DNA from: Brevundimonas sp. Root608
GTDB lineage: Bacteria > Pseudomonadota > Alphaproteobacteria > Caulobacterales > Caulobacteraceae
DNA length: 64,000 bases
Direction of reading: 5' to 3'
Assembly: GCF_001427825.1 (NCBI RefSeq)
Contig: NZ_LMGT01000001.1
Location: forward strand, 674,063-738,062
The translations under genes and the position numbers were made by a program. Below, piece after piece: positions 25,592 to 35,980 of the stretch. Numbering within the stretch: the first letter of the stretch is position 1; each line of letters begins with the position of its first letter. Under the pieces are notes generated by a model that ran no database searches, had not been told where the DNA came from, and was given only the letters and a program-made list of their open reading frames with translations.

Positions 25592-26698
25592 TCAGGCCGC
25601 CTGGGCGCCGCGGCGCATGCGCCAGAAGCGCAGGGTGCGGAGGGCGGCGTCGCGGCTGAGCTCGGCGTACATGCGGGCGTAGGCGTGGGCCTTGGCCATG
25701 GCGTCGCCGTCGTCGTTCAGCAGCACCACCGCATAGGTCAGGAACAGGGCGCGATCCAGGTCCGCCGATTTGCAGACCACGGCCAGGGCGTCGAGTTCGC
25801 GGCGCTCGACGATCTGGCGGGCGGTGTGGAAATCGATCTCCGACAACTGCGCCAGGGCGATCAGGAAGGATGTGGTTCCCCCCGAACGCAGGAAGCGCGC
25901 CAGCATCCGGGGCGACAGTTGCCCGGCGGCCTTGAGCTCTTCGACATAGGCCAGGCATTCGGCGTAGTCGGCCGGCAGGGCGCCGTCGTCGGTGGCGATG
26001 CGGGTGCGACCGGCCGCGATGGCGCTTTCCAGCAGGGCCGGATCCAGACGCGCGTTCTGCTCCAGGATCCGGGTGCGCAGCCGGGCCTCGACCACGAAAT
26101 ACATCTCGTTCAGCAGGTCTGGCGGCAGGCTGGCCCGTTCGACCGCCGCCTCGTGCAGGGCCGGATTGGCCTTGGCGCGCTCGATCGCCGTTTCCGAGGC
26201 CCGACGTGACAGCCGGGCGCCGTCGTTGCGCAGCAGCGTGCCCAGGGTCTCGTCGTCGCCGCGCTCGACGATGACGTCCGAGACCGCTTCGGAAACCGTG
26301 GACCGGGCCGAGACGGCCCTCAGGTGGTCCTGACCGTGCTTGCGCACGACGCCCAGCAGATCGTCTTCGGTGAGCACCGGCGAGGCCGCCAGCACGGCGC
26401 CGGCCACGGCGGCCTCATCATGGGCCAGCTTGCGGATCAGGTTGTGCGGAGCGTCGGGCGCAGAGGCGAAGCGGGCCGACAGCTCGGCGCGGACGGCGCC
26501 CTCCATGTCGGCCGCCAACCGGGCCAGGACCGCGCCGTACAGGGTGTCCTCGGTGGTCGTACGGGCCGAACCGCCGAAGAAATGGTCGGTCAGTTCACGC
26601 AGGAGGGCGCGCCGTTTCTCGCTGGAACCCTCCTCGGCCAGGGCGATCAGGTCGGGAAGGCGCGAAGGCGCGAAGGTCTGGGCCGCGGTCTCGCTCAC
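25592..26698 (-). CDS. DUF2336 domain-containing protein
   Basis: 368 residues from a GTG at 26698. Helix-rich with the same general pattern as the 405-residue paralogue (ALLRELTDHFFGG, EDDLLGVVRKHGQDHLRAVS, SEAVSDVIVERGDDETLGTL). The function of DUF2336 is unknown. It is convergent with mucR and overlaps the following minus-strand gene at its 5' end by 4 nt (GTGA). Confidence 0.75.
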   Translation of the reverse strand: MSETAAQTFAPSRLPDLIALAEEGSSEKRRALLRELTDHFFGGSARTTTEDTLYGAVLARLAADMEGAVRAELSARFASAPDAPHNLIRKLAHDEAAVAGAVLAASPVLTEDDLLGVVRKHGQDHLRAVSARSTVSEAVSDVIVERGDDETLGTLLRNDGARLSRRASETAIERAKANPALHEAAVERASLPPDLLNEMYFVVEARLRTRILEQNARLDPALLESAIAAGRTRIATDDGALPADYAECLAYVEELKAAGQLSPRMLARFLRSGGTTSFLIALAQLSEIDFHTARQIVERRELDALAVVCKSADLDRALFLTYAVVLLNDDGDAMAKAHAYARMYAELSRDAALRTLRFWRMRRGAQAA

Positions 26699-27615
26699 TG
26701 ATGGTCCCCGTCGGACGCGGCGGGAGCGGGACGCATGCGGCCCTGGTTGTCGCGGATCAGGGTCGGACCCTGGTCCGGCTGGGCGAGGTCCTGCGACGCG
26801 GGGGTCGCGGTCATGGTGATGGCCAGGGCGTCGACATAGGTCGGCTCGGGCATTTGCAGCACGTCGGGCTGTCGGCCGTTCTGGCGATGGACGGAGTAGT
26901 AGCGCGCGCCCTGTTGCGGCGGACGCTCGCCGGTATTGGTCACCTCGGCCACGCGACGAACCGTCGGCGCGGCGGCTTCCGCGCGGGGCGCGGGGGCCGG
27001 GGGTTCGGCGGCGGGCCCAGGCGCGGGCGCCCCCCGCTGGAGGCGGAAGATCGGCGCGTCCCGGCGCGGGGCCAGGGGATCGGCCGGGTCACCCTGGGCC
27101 GGCGCGACCACGCCCGAGGGGGCGGGTTCGGCGGCGGGCGCATAGGCGACGTCGGCGGGAACGGGCTGGCCGCGACCGCCCTGATCCGGGAGGTATTCCG
27201 GCGTCGCAGCGTCGCGCGGCGCCGACGGAGCGACGCGAACCGGCGCGGGCGCTTCGGCATAGGCCGGCGCCGACGCCGGGACCGCGGCGGCGACCGGGGC
27301 GGGAGGCGGCGAAGGCGGCCGTATCCAGGCGTTGGCGGGCGTCAGGGTTCGGCGCGGCGCGGGCGCCGGGGCGGCGGGTGAAACCGGGGACGCAGTCGCG
27401 CTGAAGCCGCCATGGGGGATGACGAGGTTGGGACGGCGCAGATCGCCGCGCGCCGGGACGGGCGCGTCAGTCGGCGTCGCAGTCAGGGTCCGGCCAGACC
27501 AGGAAAGCTGGCGCAGGTCCGGGCGGGCGGCCGGCCCCGGTGTCTGGGCGGCGGCGGCGCCGGCCAGGGTCGTGGCGGCGAGGAATGCGATCGGGAGGCT
27601 GTGGGCGCGACGCAA
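26695..27615 (-). CDS. Pro/Ala-rich secreted protein, unknown function
   Basis: 306 residues from a TTG at 27615, with a GGAG 8 nt upstream. Signal peptide AFLAATTLAGAAAAQT, then a long Pro/Ala-rich disordered region with scattered charged stretches; the C-terminal part (QGARYYSVHRQNGRQPDVLQ) looks more structured. Pro-rich proteins of this type may be linkers or cell-wall-spanning adaptors. It precedes, and is translationally coupled to, the DUF2336 gene. Confidence 0.65.
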   Translation of the reverse strand: MRRAHSLPIAFLAATTLAGAAAAQTPGPAARPDLRQLSWSGRTLTATPTDAPVPARGDLRRPNLVIPHGGFSATASPVSPAAPAPAPRRTLTPANAWIRPPSPPPAPVAAAVPASAPAYAEAPAPVRVAPSAPRDAATPEYLPDQGGRGQPVPADVAYAPAAEPAPSGVVAPAQGDPADPLAPRRDAPIFRLQRGAPAPGPAAEPPAPAPRAEAAAPTVRRVAEVTNTGERPPQQGARYYSVHRQNGRQPDVLQMPEPTYVDALAITMTATPASQDLAQPDQGPTLIRDNQGRMRPAPAASDGDHQ

Positions 27616-27718
27616 GGTGCGGCTCCGGACGCAGGGGACTGGGGCTTCAGCCTAGTCGTCAGGGCCTTAAGGCGGGCCTAACGCGGCCTACCCGGGCGCA
27701 CACGCCCAGGGTGAATAT

Positions 27719-28471
27719 TTACAGGGTTCGCCGCCGTACGGCTCGTTCCAGCGCTCCCACCAGCGCATTGAGAGTCAGGCCCATGGCCATCAGGAGGACC
27801 AGCGCCGCGAGCATGTCGGCGGTGCGCAGGCGGTTGCCGGACTCCAGCAGGCGCCAGGCCAGCCCCTGGGTCGCGCCGGAGCCCGAGACAAACTCGGCCA
27901 CCACGGCGCCGATCACCGCCAGGCCGGAGGCGACGCGAAGCCCCTCCAGCATGAAGGGCAGGGCGGCCGGCAGACGGAGGCGAACCAGGCGCTGGACGGG
28001 CGAGGCGCCGTAGAGGTCGAACAACCGCTCAAGGTCGGGATCGGCCGCCTTCAACCCGGTCAGAACCCCGGAAAACAAGGGAAAGAAGGCGACCGCGGCG
28101 GCCAGGGCGACGACGGCCCGGTCGGCGTGGTCCAGTCCGGTCCAGATGAGCACCAGCGGCGCGATGGCGACGACCGGCGTGACCTGCAGGGCGACGGCCA
28201 GGGGGCGCACGGCCTGTTCGGCGGACCGGCTCAGCGACACGGCCAGGGCGAGGCCGCCGCCGAGCACGGCGGCGGCGATCAGGGCCTGCATCGCCATCCG
28301 GAAGGTCGCCGCGGCGGATGCAGCGAGAACCGGCGCCCGGTCCACCAGGGCGACGGCGACTGCGCTGGGCGGAGGCAGGAACCACGGCGGGACATGCAGC
28401 GCCCGGCAGGCGATTTCCCATGCCGCCAGCAGCAGGGCGGTCAGCAGGAGGGGCGGGAGGAGACGCGTCAT
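27719..28471 (-). CDS. ABC transporter permease (SsuC/ThiX type)
   Basis: 250 residues, about six transmembrane helices. The cytoplasmic coupling loop typical of the BPD permease family (EAA loop) is at LFDLYGASPVQRLVRLRLPAALPFMLEGLRVASG. Ends with VRRRTL. It forms an importer with the ATPase and binding protein encoded just upstream; its ATG overlaps the ATPase stop (ATGA). Substrate class is shared with the binding protein (see 29228-30268). Confidence 0.9.
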   Translation of the reverse strand: MTRLLPPLLLTALLLAAWEIACRALHVPPWFLPPPSAVAVALVDRAPVLAASAAATFRMAMQALIAAAVLGGGLALAVSLSRSAEQAVRPLAVALQVTPVVAIAPLVLIWTGLDHADRAVVALAAAVAFFPLFSGVLTGLKAADPDLERLFDLYGASPVQRLVRLRLPAALPFMLEGLRVASGLAVIGAVVAEFVSGSGATQGLAWRLLESGNRLRTADMLAALVLLMAMGLTLNALVGALERAVRRRTL

Positions 28472-29235
28472 GCGACCTCGCGCGGCGCGGGCGCCATGGC
28501 GGCGGCGAGGGCCTCGGCCAGAGCTTCCACCGCCGCGCGATAGCCCGCGTCCATGCGCCAGCCCTCGGGGCGCGGCAGGGCGCCGGGTGAGGCCTGTTGC
28601 GTCGCGATGCGTCCGCTCGCCGCGTCCAGCACCAGGGCGCGTTCCGCGAGATAGACGGCTTCCTCCACATCATGGGTGACGAAGACGATGGCGGGCCGGG
28701 GCGACCGGGCGGCCCACAGCCGGTGCAGGTCCTCGATGAGGCGACGGCGGGTGACGCTGTCGAGCGCCGCGAAGGGCTCGTCGAGCAAGAGCAGGTCGGG
28801 TTCTTTGACCAGGGCGCGGGCCAGCGACACCCGCATGGCCATGCCGCCTGACAACTGGCGAGGGCGGGCGGTCAGGCGGTCGCCCAGACCCACGGCGGCC
28901 AGCGCCTCGTCCGCCCGACGACGCGCTTCGGAGGCGGTGACGCCGGCCAGTTCGAGCGGCAGGGCGACATTGGTCCGGGCGTCGGCCCAGGGCATCAGGG
29001 TGGCGGTCTGGAACACGAAGCCGGTGCGGCCAGGGGCGGCGCCGCGATCGACCCGGCCTTCCGAAGGTCGTTCCAGTCCGGCCAGCACCCGCAGGATGGT
29101 GGACTTTCCCGCGCCCGACGCGCCGACGATGGCGACGATCTCGCCCGGGGCGATGGCCAGATCGACGGGCCCGAGCGGCGGGCGGCCCTGATAGAGAACG
29201 ACGGCGCCCGAGAGCGTGACTGTCGCCTCAGCCAC
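28468..29235 (-). CDS. ABC transporter ATP-binding protein (SsuB/TauB type)
   Basis: 255 residues from a GTG at 29235. Walker A VGASGAGKSTILRVLAG, Q-loop FVFQTATLMPW, signature LSGGMAMRVSLARAL, Walker B DLLLLDEPFAALD and the H-loop FVTHDVEEAVYLAE. Closest to the nitrate/sulfonate/taurine-type ATPases. Overlaps the binding-protein gene by 8 nt upstream and the permease gene by 4 nt downstream. Confidence 0.95.
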   Translation of the reverse strand: MAEATVTLSGAVVLYQGRPPLGPVDLAIAPGEIVAIVGASGAGKSTILRVLAGLERPSEGRVDRGAAPGRTGFVFQTATLMPWADARTNVALPLELAGVTASEARRRADEALAAVGLGDRLTARPRQLSGGMAMRVSLARALVKEPDLLLLDEPFAALDSVTRRRLIEDLHRLWAARSPRPAIVFVTHDVEEAVYLAERALVLDAASGRIATQQASPGALPRPEGWRMDAGYRAAVEALAEALAAAMAPAPREVA

Positions 29236-30268
29236 GACCGGGCAGGTACTGGGTGGTGAAGGCCTTGCGCCAGTCCAGGCCAGCCGGATAGACGCCGGCG
29301 CCCGAGGTGACGTCGAAGAAGGCCTGCCAGCGTTCGGCGGTCATGGCCCCGAGGCCGTAGAGGGCCGCGTCACCGCCGTCGACGATACCGTTCGACTTCA
29401 GCTTGGCCCGGGCCTGATCCAGGACGGCCTGGGTCATCTCGGGGTTGTCCTTGCGGATCAGGGCGTCAGCCGCCTTGCCGTCGCCCTGGATGTAGTCGCG
29501 CCAGCCCTCGGCCGAGCCGGCGATGAAGCTGCGCAGGGCGGCGGCGTTGTCGCGGGCGAAGGCGTCGGGCGCCAGGACCATGGTGGCGTAGGAGGGATAG
29601 CCCTCGTCGGCCAGCAGGAAGACCTTGGGGGTGAAGCCCGCCGTCTGCTCGATCGTGTAGGGCTCGGAGGTCAGATACCCCTGCTGCACGGCCCGCTCGT
29701 CGGCGAGGAAGGGCGCGAGGTTGAAGGTGTATTTGCGGACCTGATCGTCGGTGAAGCCGTATTTCGCCTTCAGCCAGACCCAGAAGGCGGTGATCGAGGC
29801 GTCGGCCAGAAGGAAGGGCCGGCCCTGAAGGTCGGCGATGGATTTCAGAGCCGGGTCGGGGTGGGCGATCAGGACCTGGGGGTCCTTCTGGAAGAAGGCG
29901 GCGACGGCCTTCACCGGCGCCCCCTCGGCGACGAGGTTCAGGGGGATGAAGCTGTTGGAGCCCATGCCCAGTTCGACCGCGCCCGAAGCGAGCAGCTGGG
30001 GCACGTTCACGCCGGGCCCGCCCTGGATGATCTGGACGTTGAGTCCGCGGCGGGCGTAGGCCCCCGAAGCCAGGGCCTGATAGAAGCCGCCGTGCTCGGC
30101 CTGGGCGCGCCAGTCGGTGGCGAAGCGCAGACGGACGCGGCCCTCTTCGTCGACGGGGGCCTCGGACCGCTGGCAAGCCGATACGGCCGCCGCAGCCGCC
30201 AGCGCGCCGGCGCCCGCGATCACGGCGCGGCGGTGGAGCGAGGCTGGCCGATTCCCGCGCAAGGTCAT
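29228..30268 (-). CDS. ABC transporter substrate-binding protein, NMT1/THI5-like
   Basis: 346 residues. A twin-arginine motif (HRRAVIAGAG) and a lipobox (VSAC) suggest a Tat-exported lipoprotein. The body matches the NMT1/THI5 binding-protein family (RLRFATDWRAQAEHGGFYQA, GLNVQIIQGGPGVNVPQLLA, ELGMGSNSFIPLNLVAEGAP). Relatives bind pyrimidine precursors of thiamine (ThiY), riboflavin (RibY) or aliphatic sulfonates; the sequence alone does not choose among these. No thiamine or riboflavin gene or matching riboswitch was seen nearby. First gene of the binding protein-ATPase-permease operon. Confidence 0.9.
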   Translation of the reverse strand: MTLRGNRPASLHRRAVIAGAGALAAAAAVSACQRSEAPVDEEGRVRLRFATDWRAQAEHGGFYQALASGAYARRGLNVQIIQGGPGVNVPQLLASGAVELGMGSNSFIPLNLVAEGAPVKAVAAFFQKDPQVLIAHPDPALKSIADLQGRPFLLADASITAFWVWLKAKYGFTDDQVRKYTFNLAPFLADERAVQQGYLTSEPYTIEQTAGFTPKVFLLADEGYPSYATMVLAPDAFARDNAAALRSFIAGSAEGWRDYIQGDGKAADALIRKDNPEMTQAVLDQARAKLKSNGIVDGGDAALYGLGAMTAERWQAFFDVTSGAGVYPAGLDWRKAFTTQYLPGRG

Positions 30269-31068
30269 GGCCTTGGTTTACGGCTCAGCCGGGAGAAGGG
30301 GAAGGGGCGCTCTGTGGCCGTCCGGCCGCTGCGAGGGGCGGGATGCAGGCGGCCAGCGAAATGTAACTGATGTCGCGACTTGTCTCGTATGTCACGCCGG
30401 CGTGTAGCGGTTGTCTCGCCCTGAATGTCCTGGTCCGCGATGGCGCAGACCTTGGGCTCAGGCGTCATGATTTCGGAAACATCAGACCCGGAATTGAGCG
30501 AGGGGACGAAGGTCCCCGGCGAACCGGCTTCCCTCGTCCCCTCGCCAAGTCCGGGTTGGACTTGGCCATTGAGGTTCAGGACCCTGGCCTTGCATCAGCG
30601 GGGCGAACCCTGATGATGGTCGACTGTATCCTGTCGCGCTCCTGGTCTCCGGCGTTCCACGAGGTCGAGCCCCGCGCCGTCCATCGATCCCGATCCGGTT
30701 CCCTCGGGGTCTTCTCCGGCCGAAGCCTTCGAAAAGTCCCTTGGGCCTTGATCCTGTCTCCCGTCCGTTAAGGTCGAAACCCCCCGGTGCGTTCGATCAG
30801 AGAGCCGGGCCGGTCCGCTTTGAGCCCCGGGTCTCCCCGGTTTTCCGCGCCGCCGTGTCCCTCGGCCTGATCAAGCTCGCTCCGATCCGCGGATGTGGCA
30901 AGCGGTCTGGAACGGGCTGTTGTGGATGAGTCTGGGGACAAATCGTGCGAATACGATCGGCGCTTGTGATGAAAGAGCAATTTCCTTCGACGGGTGAAGG
31001 ATTTGCAGGTTCTGCACAGTCGCAGGAAGACGCCCTGAAATTCGTCCGAAACGCGCCCTTTTCGGGCG
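30269..31068. other. 800-nt gene-free region with strong hairpins
   Basis: No convincing coding frame; the short frames here have poor codon bias. Besides the nested hairpins at 30486-30569, the 30590-30620 stretch pairs CATCAG with CTGATG, and 31054-31068 forms a weak 5-bp hairpin downstream of the ABC-F gene (minus-strand sense). A TGTGGATGA at 30921 resembles a DnaA box but is one base off. The segment around 30960-31050 is noticeably more AT-rich than its surroundings. Confidence 0.6.
30486..30569 (+). ncRNA. candidate structured RNA with two mutually exclusive hairpins
   Basis: Hairpin 1 pairs 30486-30509 with 30534-30556: 7 bp (ACCCGGA/TCCGGGT), a mismatch, 3 bp (TTG/CAA) and 12 bp (GCGAGGGGACGA/TCGTCCCCTCGC). 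Hairpin 2 (GCCAAGTCC, GGGTT loop, GGACTTGGC, 30545-30567) uses the right arm of hairpin 1, so the two cannot form at once. This is the layout of an attenuator, a riboswitch or a stable small RNA. Strand is undetermined, and no known family was matched by eye. Confidence 0.4.
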
Positions 31069-32895
<1,827 letters not shown>

Positions 32896-33047
32896 GGAAA
32901 CCCTGGACACGCGCGGGGAGTTTGGGGGCGACGGGGAGGCCGCGCGGTCGAAGGCGGCCATATAGGGTGTACGGGGCTTCATGACCACCGGCAGGCGCAG
33001 GCGACTTGTGCGAGACAGGGCGGCGCGGAGGGTTTAACAGGCCGCCG

Positions 33048-33518
33048 ATGGAACGGCCCTTCTGGCAAGCCAAACGCCTCGAACAGATGACCCGCGAAGA
33101 GTGGGAAAGCCTGTGTGACGGCTGTGGTCTGTGCTGCCTCGTCCGGTTCGAGGACGAAGACACCGGCGAAGTGGTTCCGACGCGGGTGCACTGCAAGCTG
33201 TTCGACGCCGCGCGCTGCACCTGCACCGACTACGCCAACCGGCGCGAGCATGTGCCCGATTGCATCAAGCTGACGCCGTGGAACATCGAGGCGCTGAAGT
33301 GGATGCCGAAGTCTTGCGGATACCGCCGCATCAATGAGGGCCGGGGATTGGCGGACTGGCATCCGCTGGTGTCTGGCGATCCCGAGAGCGTGCACAGGGC
33401 TGGCGTGTCGGTGCGGGGCCAGACGGTCTCGGAACGCGCGCTGAAGCGGTCCGAAGACGCCCTGGACTTCGAGGCGCCGGAGTGGATGGTCGAAAGAGGC
33501 GGCGACCAGGGCCGCTAA
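33048..33518 (+). CDS. YcgN/UPF0260 family cysteine-cluster protein
   Basis: 156 residues from the ATG at 33048, just after GGAGGG. Starts [20 protein letters not shown]; the cysteine cluster [26 protein letters not shown] and VPDCIKL and the [19 protein letters not shown] stretch match UPF0260/YcgN. The cluster probably binds metal (zinc or an iron-sulfur cluster), but the function of the family is unknown. Confidence 0.88.
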   Translation: MERPFWQAKRLEQMTREEWESLCDGCGLCCLVRFEDEDTGEVVPTRVHCKLFDAARCTCTDYANRREHVPDCIKLTPWNIEALKWMPKSCGYRRINEGRGLADWHPLVSGDPESVHRAGVSVRGQTVSERALKRSEDALDFEAPEWMVERGGDQGR

Positions 33519-33553
33519 CCGAAACTTCGTTGTTCGCCCCGCAAACTGAAGGC

Positions 33554-35980
33554 ATGGGAGCGAAGAGTTCGAAAACGCTGCGGAAAGCGGCGGCGAGCCA
33601 ACTGGACCTTGAGAGCCCGTTCGACCGGCTGACAGCGCTCGCCTGCGCCATCTTCGACATGCCTCATGCCATGATTGGAGTGTGCGACGGCGACCGGACC
33701 GTGTTCCGCGCCAACGTCGGCCTCGGTCAGAGCCAGATGCCGCGGAATCTGTCGGCGACCAATATGGTGGCCAGCCAGGGGCCCGGCGCTGTGCTGGTGA
33801 TCGAGGACGCCCTGGCGGACGAAAGGGTCCGCAACCATCCGATGGTGACTGGAAAACCCCATCTCCGGTTCTTCGCCGGCGTCGGCGTCGTCAACGCGGT
33901 CGGCGAAAGCGTGGGCGCCATCGGCGTGATGGACATCCGGGCGCGTCCTCGGCCGAGCCATGCGGAGATCGAGAACCTGAAGCTGCTGGCCCGCATGGCC
34001 GGCGAGATTCTCGACCGGGCTGAGGCTGCCCGCGAACGAGAGGAACAGCTGGAACTGCTGCGCCTCACCGAGGAGATGGCCGGCGTCGGGCATTGGCGAA
34101 TGGACGCCGAGACGTTCAAGTCGACATGGTCGGACCGCGTCTACGCCATCTACGGCGTGACGAGGGAGACCTACGATCCCGGGCTGGACGATGCGATCGC
34201 GTTTTTCCACCCCGACGATCGGGCGAGGGTCCGGGAAGCGGTCATGCATGGCTTGACGGCTGGCGAAGCCTTCCGAATCCGGGCGCGTCTGATCCGGGCC
34301 GATGGCGAGGAACGGCTGGTCGAGACGCGGGCGCAAACCGAGCGGAACGCGGACGGACGCGTGACGGCGATGTTCGGCGTGTTCCAGGATGTGACCGAAG
34401 CCGAAGAAGCGGCACAACGGATCGCCGAAAGCGAGCGTCGTTACCGGCTGCTGGCTGATCGCGCGACCGACATCATCATCGCATACGGCGTGGACGGCGT
34501 GGTGACCTATGTGTCGCCATCCATCGAGACGGTCAGCGGATACGCCCCCAAGGACGTGATCGGACGACCCGTGACGGATATGATCCATCCCGACGATGTG
34601 CCGGCCCTGGCCGAGAGTTTCCGGGAATTCGTCAATTCCCCGCCCGAGTGGGCGCATCGCGGCGTGACGTATCGGGGCCTGACAAGATCGGGAGTCCGCT
34701 GGTTCGAAGCCCGGACATCGATCATCCGCGACGACGACGGGCGGGTTGTCGAGTTCCAGGATGTCGTGCGCGACGTGACCGACACAAAGCATCTGGAGGA
34801 GGCGTTGACAGAGGCGCGCGACCGGGCCGAGGCCGGGGCGCGCGCCAAGTCGGAGTTCCTGGCCAATATGAGTCACGAGTTGCGGACGCCTCTGACCAGC
34901 GTGATCGGCTTCTCGGGCCTGCTGGCAGGCAGCTCGAACCTGCCTCCGGCCGAGCGGACCTGGGCCAACCGGATCGCCACGGCGAGCGAGGCGCTGCTGG
35001 CCGTGATCAACGACATTCTGGACTACTCCAAGCTGGAGGCTGACGCGGTCGATCTGGATCCGCAGCCGTTCGATCCCCGCGCCCTGGCGGCGGCCGCGGC
35101 GGCGATCGTGGAGTCGCAATGCCTGGCCCGGGGCCTGACCCTGACCGTTGATGTCGCGGCCGGGCTGCCGGCGGCGCTGATGGGAGACGAGGGCCGGCTG
35201 CGGCAGGTAACCCTTAACTTCCTCTCCAATGCGGTGAAATTCACCTCGGAGGGCGAGATCAGACTGACGGTCGCGGAGGATCGCGGGCAGTTGAGGGTGG
35301 CCGTGAGCGACAGCGGGATCGGCATCGCCCCGGACAAGATCAGACAGTTGTTCGACCGGTTCACCCAGGCCGACGCCTCGACCACACGAGTCTACGGCGG
35401 GACCGGACTGGGACTGGCCATCTCGCACCGCCTGATCACGATGATGGGGGGGAAGATCGGCGCGGAGAGCAGGCCTGCGGAGGGGTCGACCTTCTGGTTC
35501 ACGATCCCCCTGCGCTGCGCGAAGACGGCGGCGGTACCGGTCGGTCCGGTTGCTCTGGCCGTTCCAGCCGGACTGCGGGTGTTGATGGCCGACGACGCCC
35601 CGGCGAACCGGGAACTGGTCAGCGCGATAATGGACGGGTTTGGCGTGGCTCTCGACACCGTCCGCGATGGGGCCGAGGCGGTGGAAGCCGCCCGGTCCGG
35701 CGGATACGACCTGATCCTGATGGACGTGCATATGCCGGTAATGGACGGACTGGCGGCGACGCGCGCGATCCGCGCCATGGGCGGGGCGGTGGCGCGGACC
35801 CCGATCGTCGCCCTGACAGCCAACGTCCAGCCGGAGCACGTGGAGCGTTGCATCGCAGCCGGGATGGACGGTCACGTCGGCAAGCCGATCCAGGTCGCGG
35901 AGTTGCTGGCGGTCATGACCCGCGCCTCGCAATCCGCCGCGAAAGCGACAAAGCCCGGCGCGGATGAGGCGGCGGCCTGA
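33554..35980 (+). CDS. soluble hybrid sensor histidine kinase (GAF-PAS-PAS-HK-receiver)
   Basis: 808 residues from the ATG at 33554. An N-terminal GAF domain (residues about 18-155) is followed by two PAS domains (about 175-290 and 300-425, the second with IAYGVDGVVTYVSPSIETVS), a HisKA domain with His441 in FLANMSHELRTPL, an ATPase domain with NFLSNAVKFT and GGTGLGLAIS, and a receiver with Asp724 in LILMDVHMPVMDG. There are no transmembrane helices, so it senses an intracellular signal. It lies immediately upstream of the GTA cluster on the same strand; a link is not shown. Confidence 0.92.
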   Translation: MGAKSSKTLRKAAASQLDLESPFDRLTALACAIFDMPHAMIGVCDGDRTVFRANVGLGQSQMPRNLSATNMVASQGPGAVLVIEDALADERVRNHPMVTGKPHLRFFAGVGVVNAVGESVGAIGVMDIRARPRPSHAEIENLKLLARMAGEILDRAEAAREREEQLELLRLTEEMAGVGHWRMDAETFKSTWSDRVYAIYGVTRETYDPGLDDAIAFFHPDDRARVREAVMHGLTAGEAFRIRARLIRADGEERLVETRAQTERNADGRVTAMFGVFQDVTEAEEAAQRIAESERRYRLLADRATDIIIAYGVDGVVTYVSPSIETVSGYAPKDVIGRPVTDMIHPDDVPALAESFREFVNSPPEWAHRGVTYRGLTRSGVRWFEARTSIIRDDDGRVVEFQDVVRDVTDTKHLEEALTEARDRAEAGARAKSEFLANMSHELRTPLTSVIGFSGLLAGSSNLPPAERTWANRIATASEALLAVINDILDYSKLEADAVDLDPQPFDPRALAAAAAAIVESQCLARGLTLTVDVAAGLPAALMGDEGRLRQVTLNFLSNAVKFTSEGEIRLTVAEDRGQLRVAVSDSGIGIAPDKIRQLFDRFTQADASTTRVYGGTGLGLAISHRLITMMGGKIGAESRPAEGSTFWFTIPLRCAKTAAVPVGPVALAVPAGLRVLMADDAPANRELVSAIMDGFGVALDTVRDGAEAVEAARSGGYDLILMDVHMPVMDGLAATRAIRAMGGAVARTPIVALTANVQPEHVERCIAAGMDGHVGKPIQVAELLAVMTRASQSAAKATKPGADEAAA

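Noticed and set aside
30269-30480. TPP or FMN riboswitch upstream of the NMT1-type transporter
   Set aside because: The conserved core motifs of these riboswitches could not be found on the minus strand in this stretch.
30370-30771. 133-codon plus-strand frame in the gene-free region
   Set aside because: No Shine-Dalgarno sequence, weak third-position GC bias and overlap with the strong hairpins; reads as non-coding.
30921-30929. DnaA-box-like TGTGGATGA and a possible replication origin
   Set aside because: Only one near-match (one base off the consensus), no cluster, and no dnaA, hemE or other origin-linked gene nearby.
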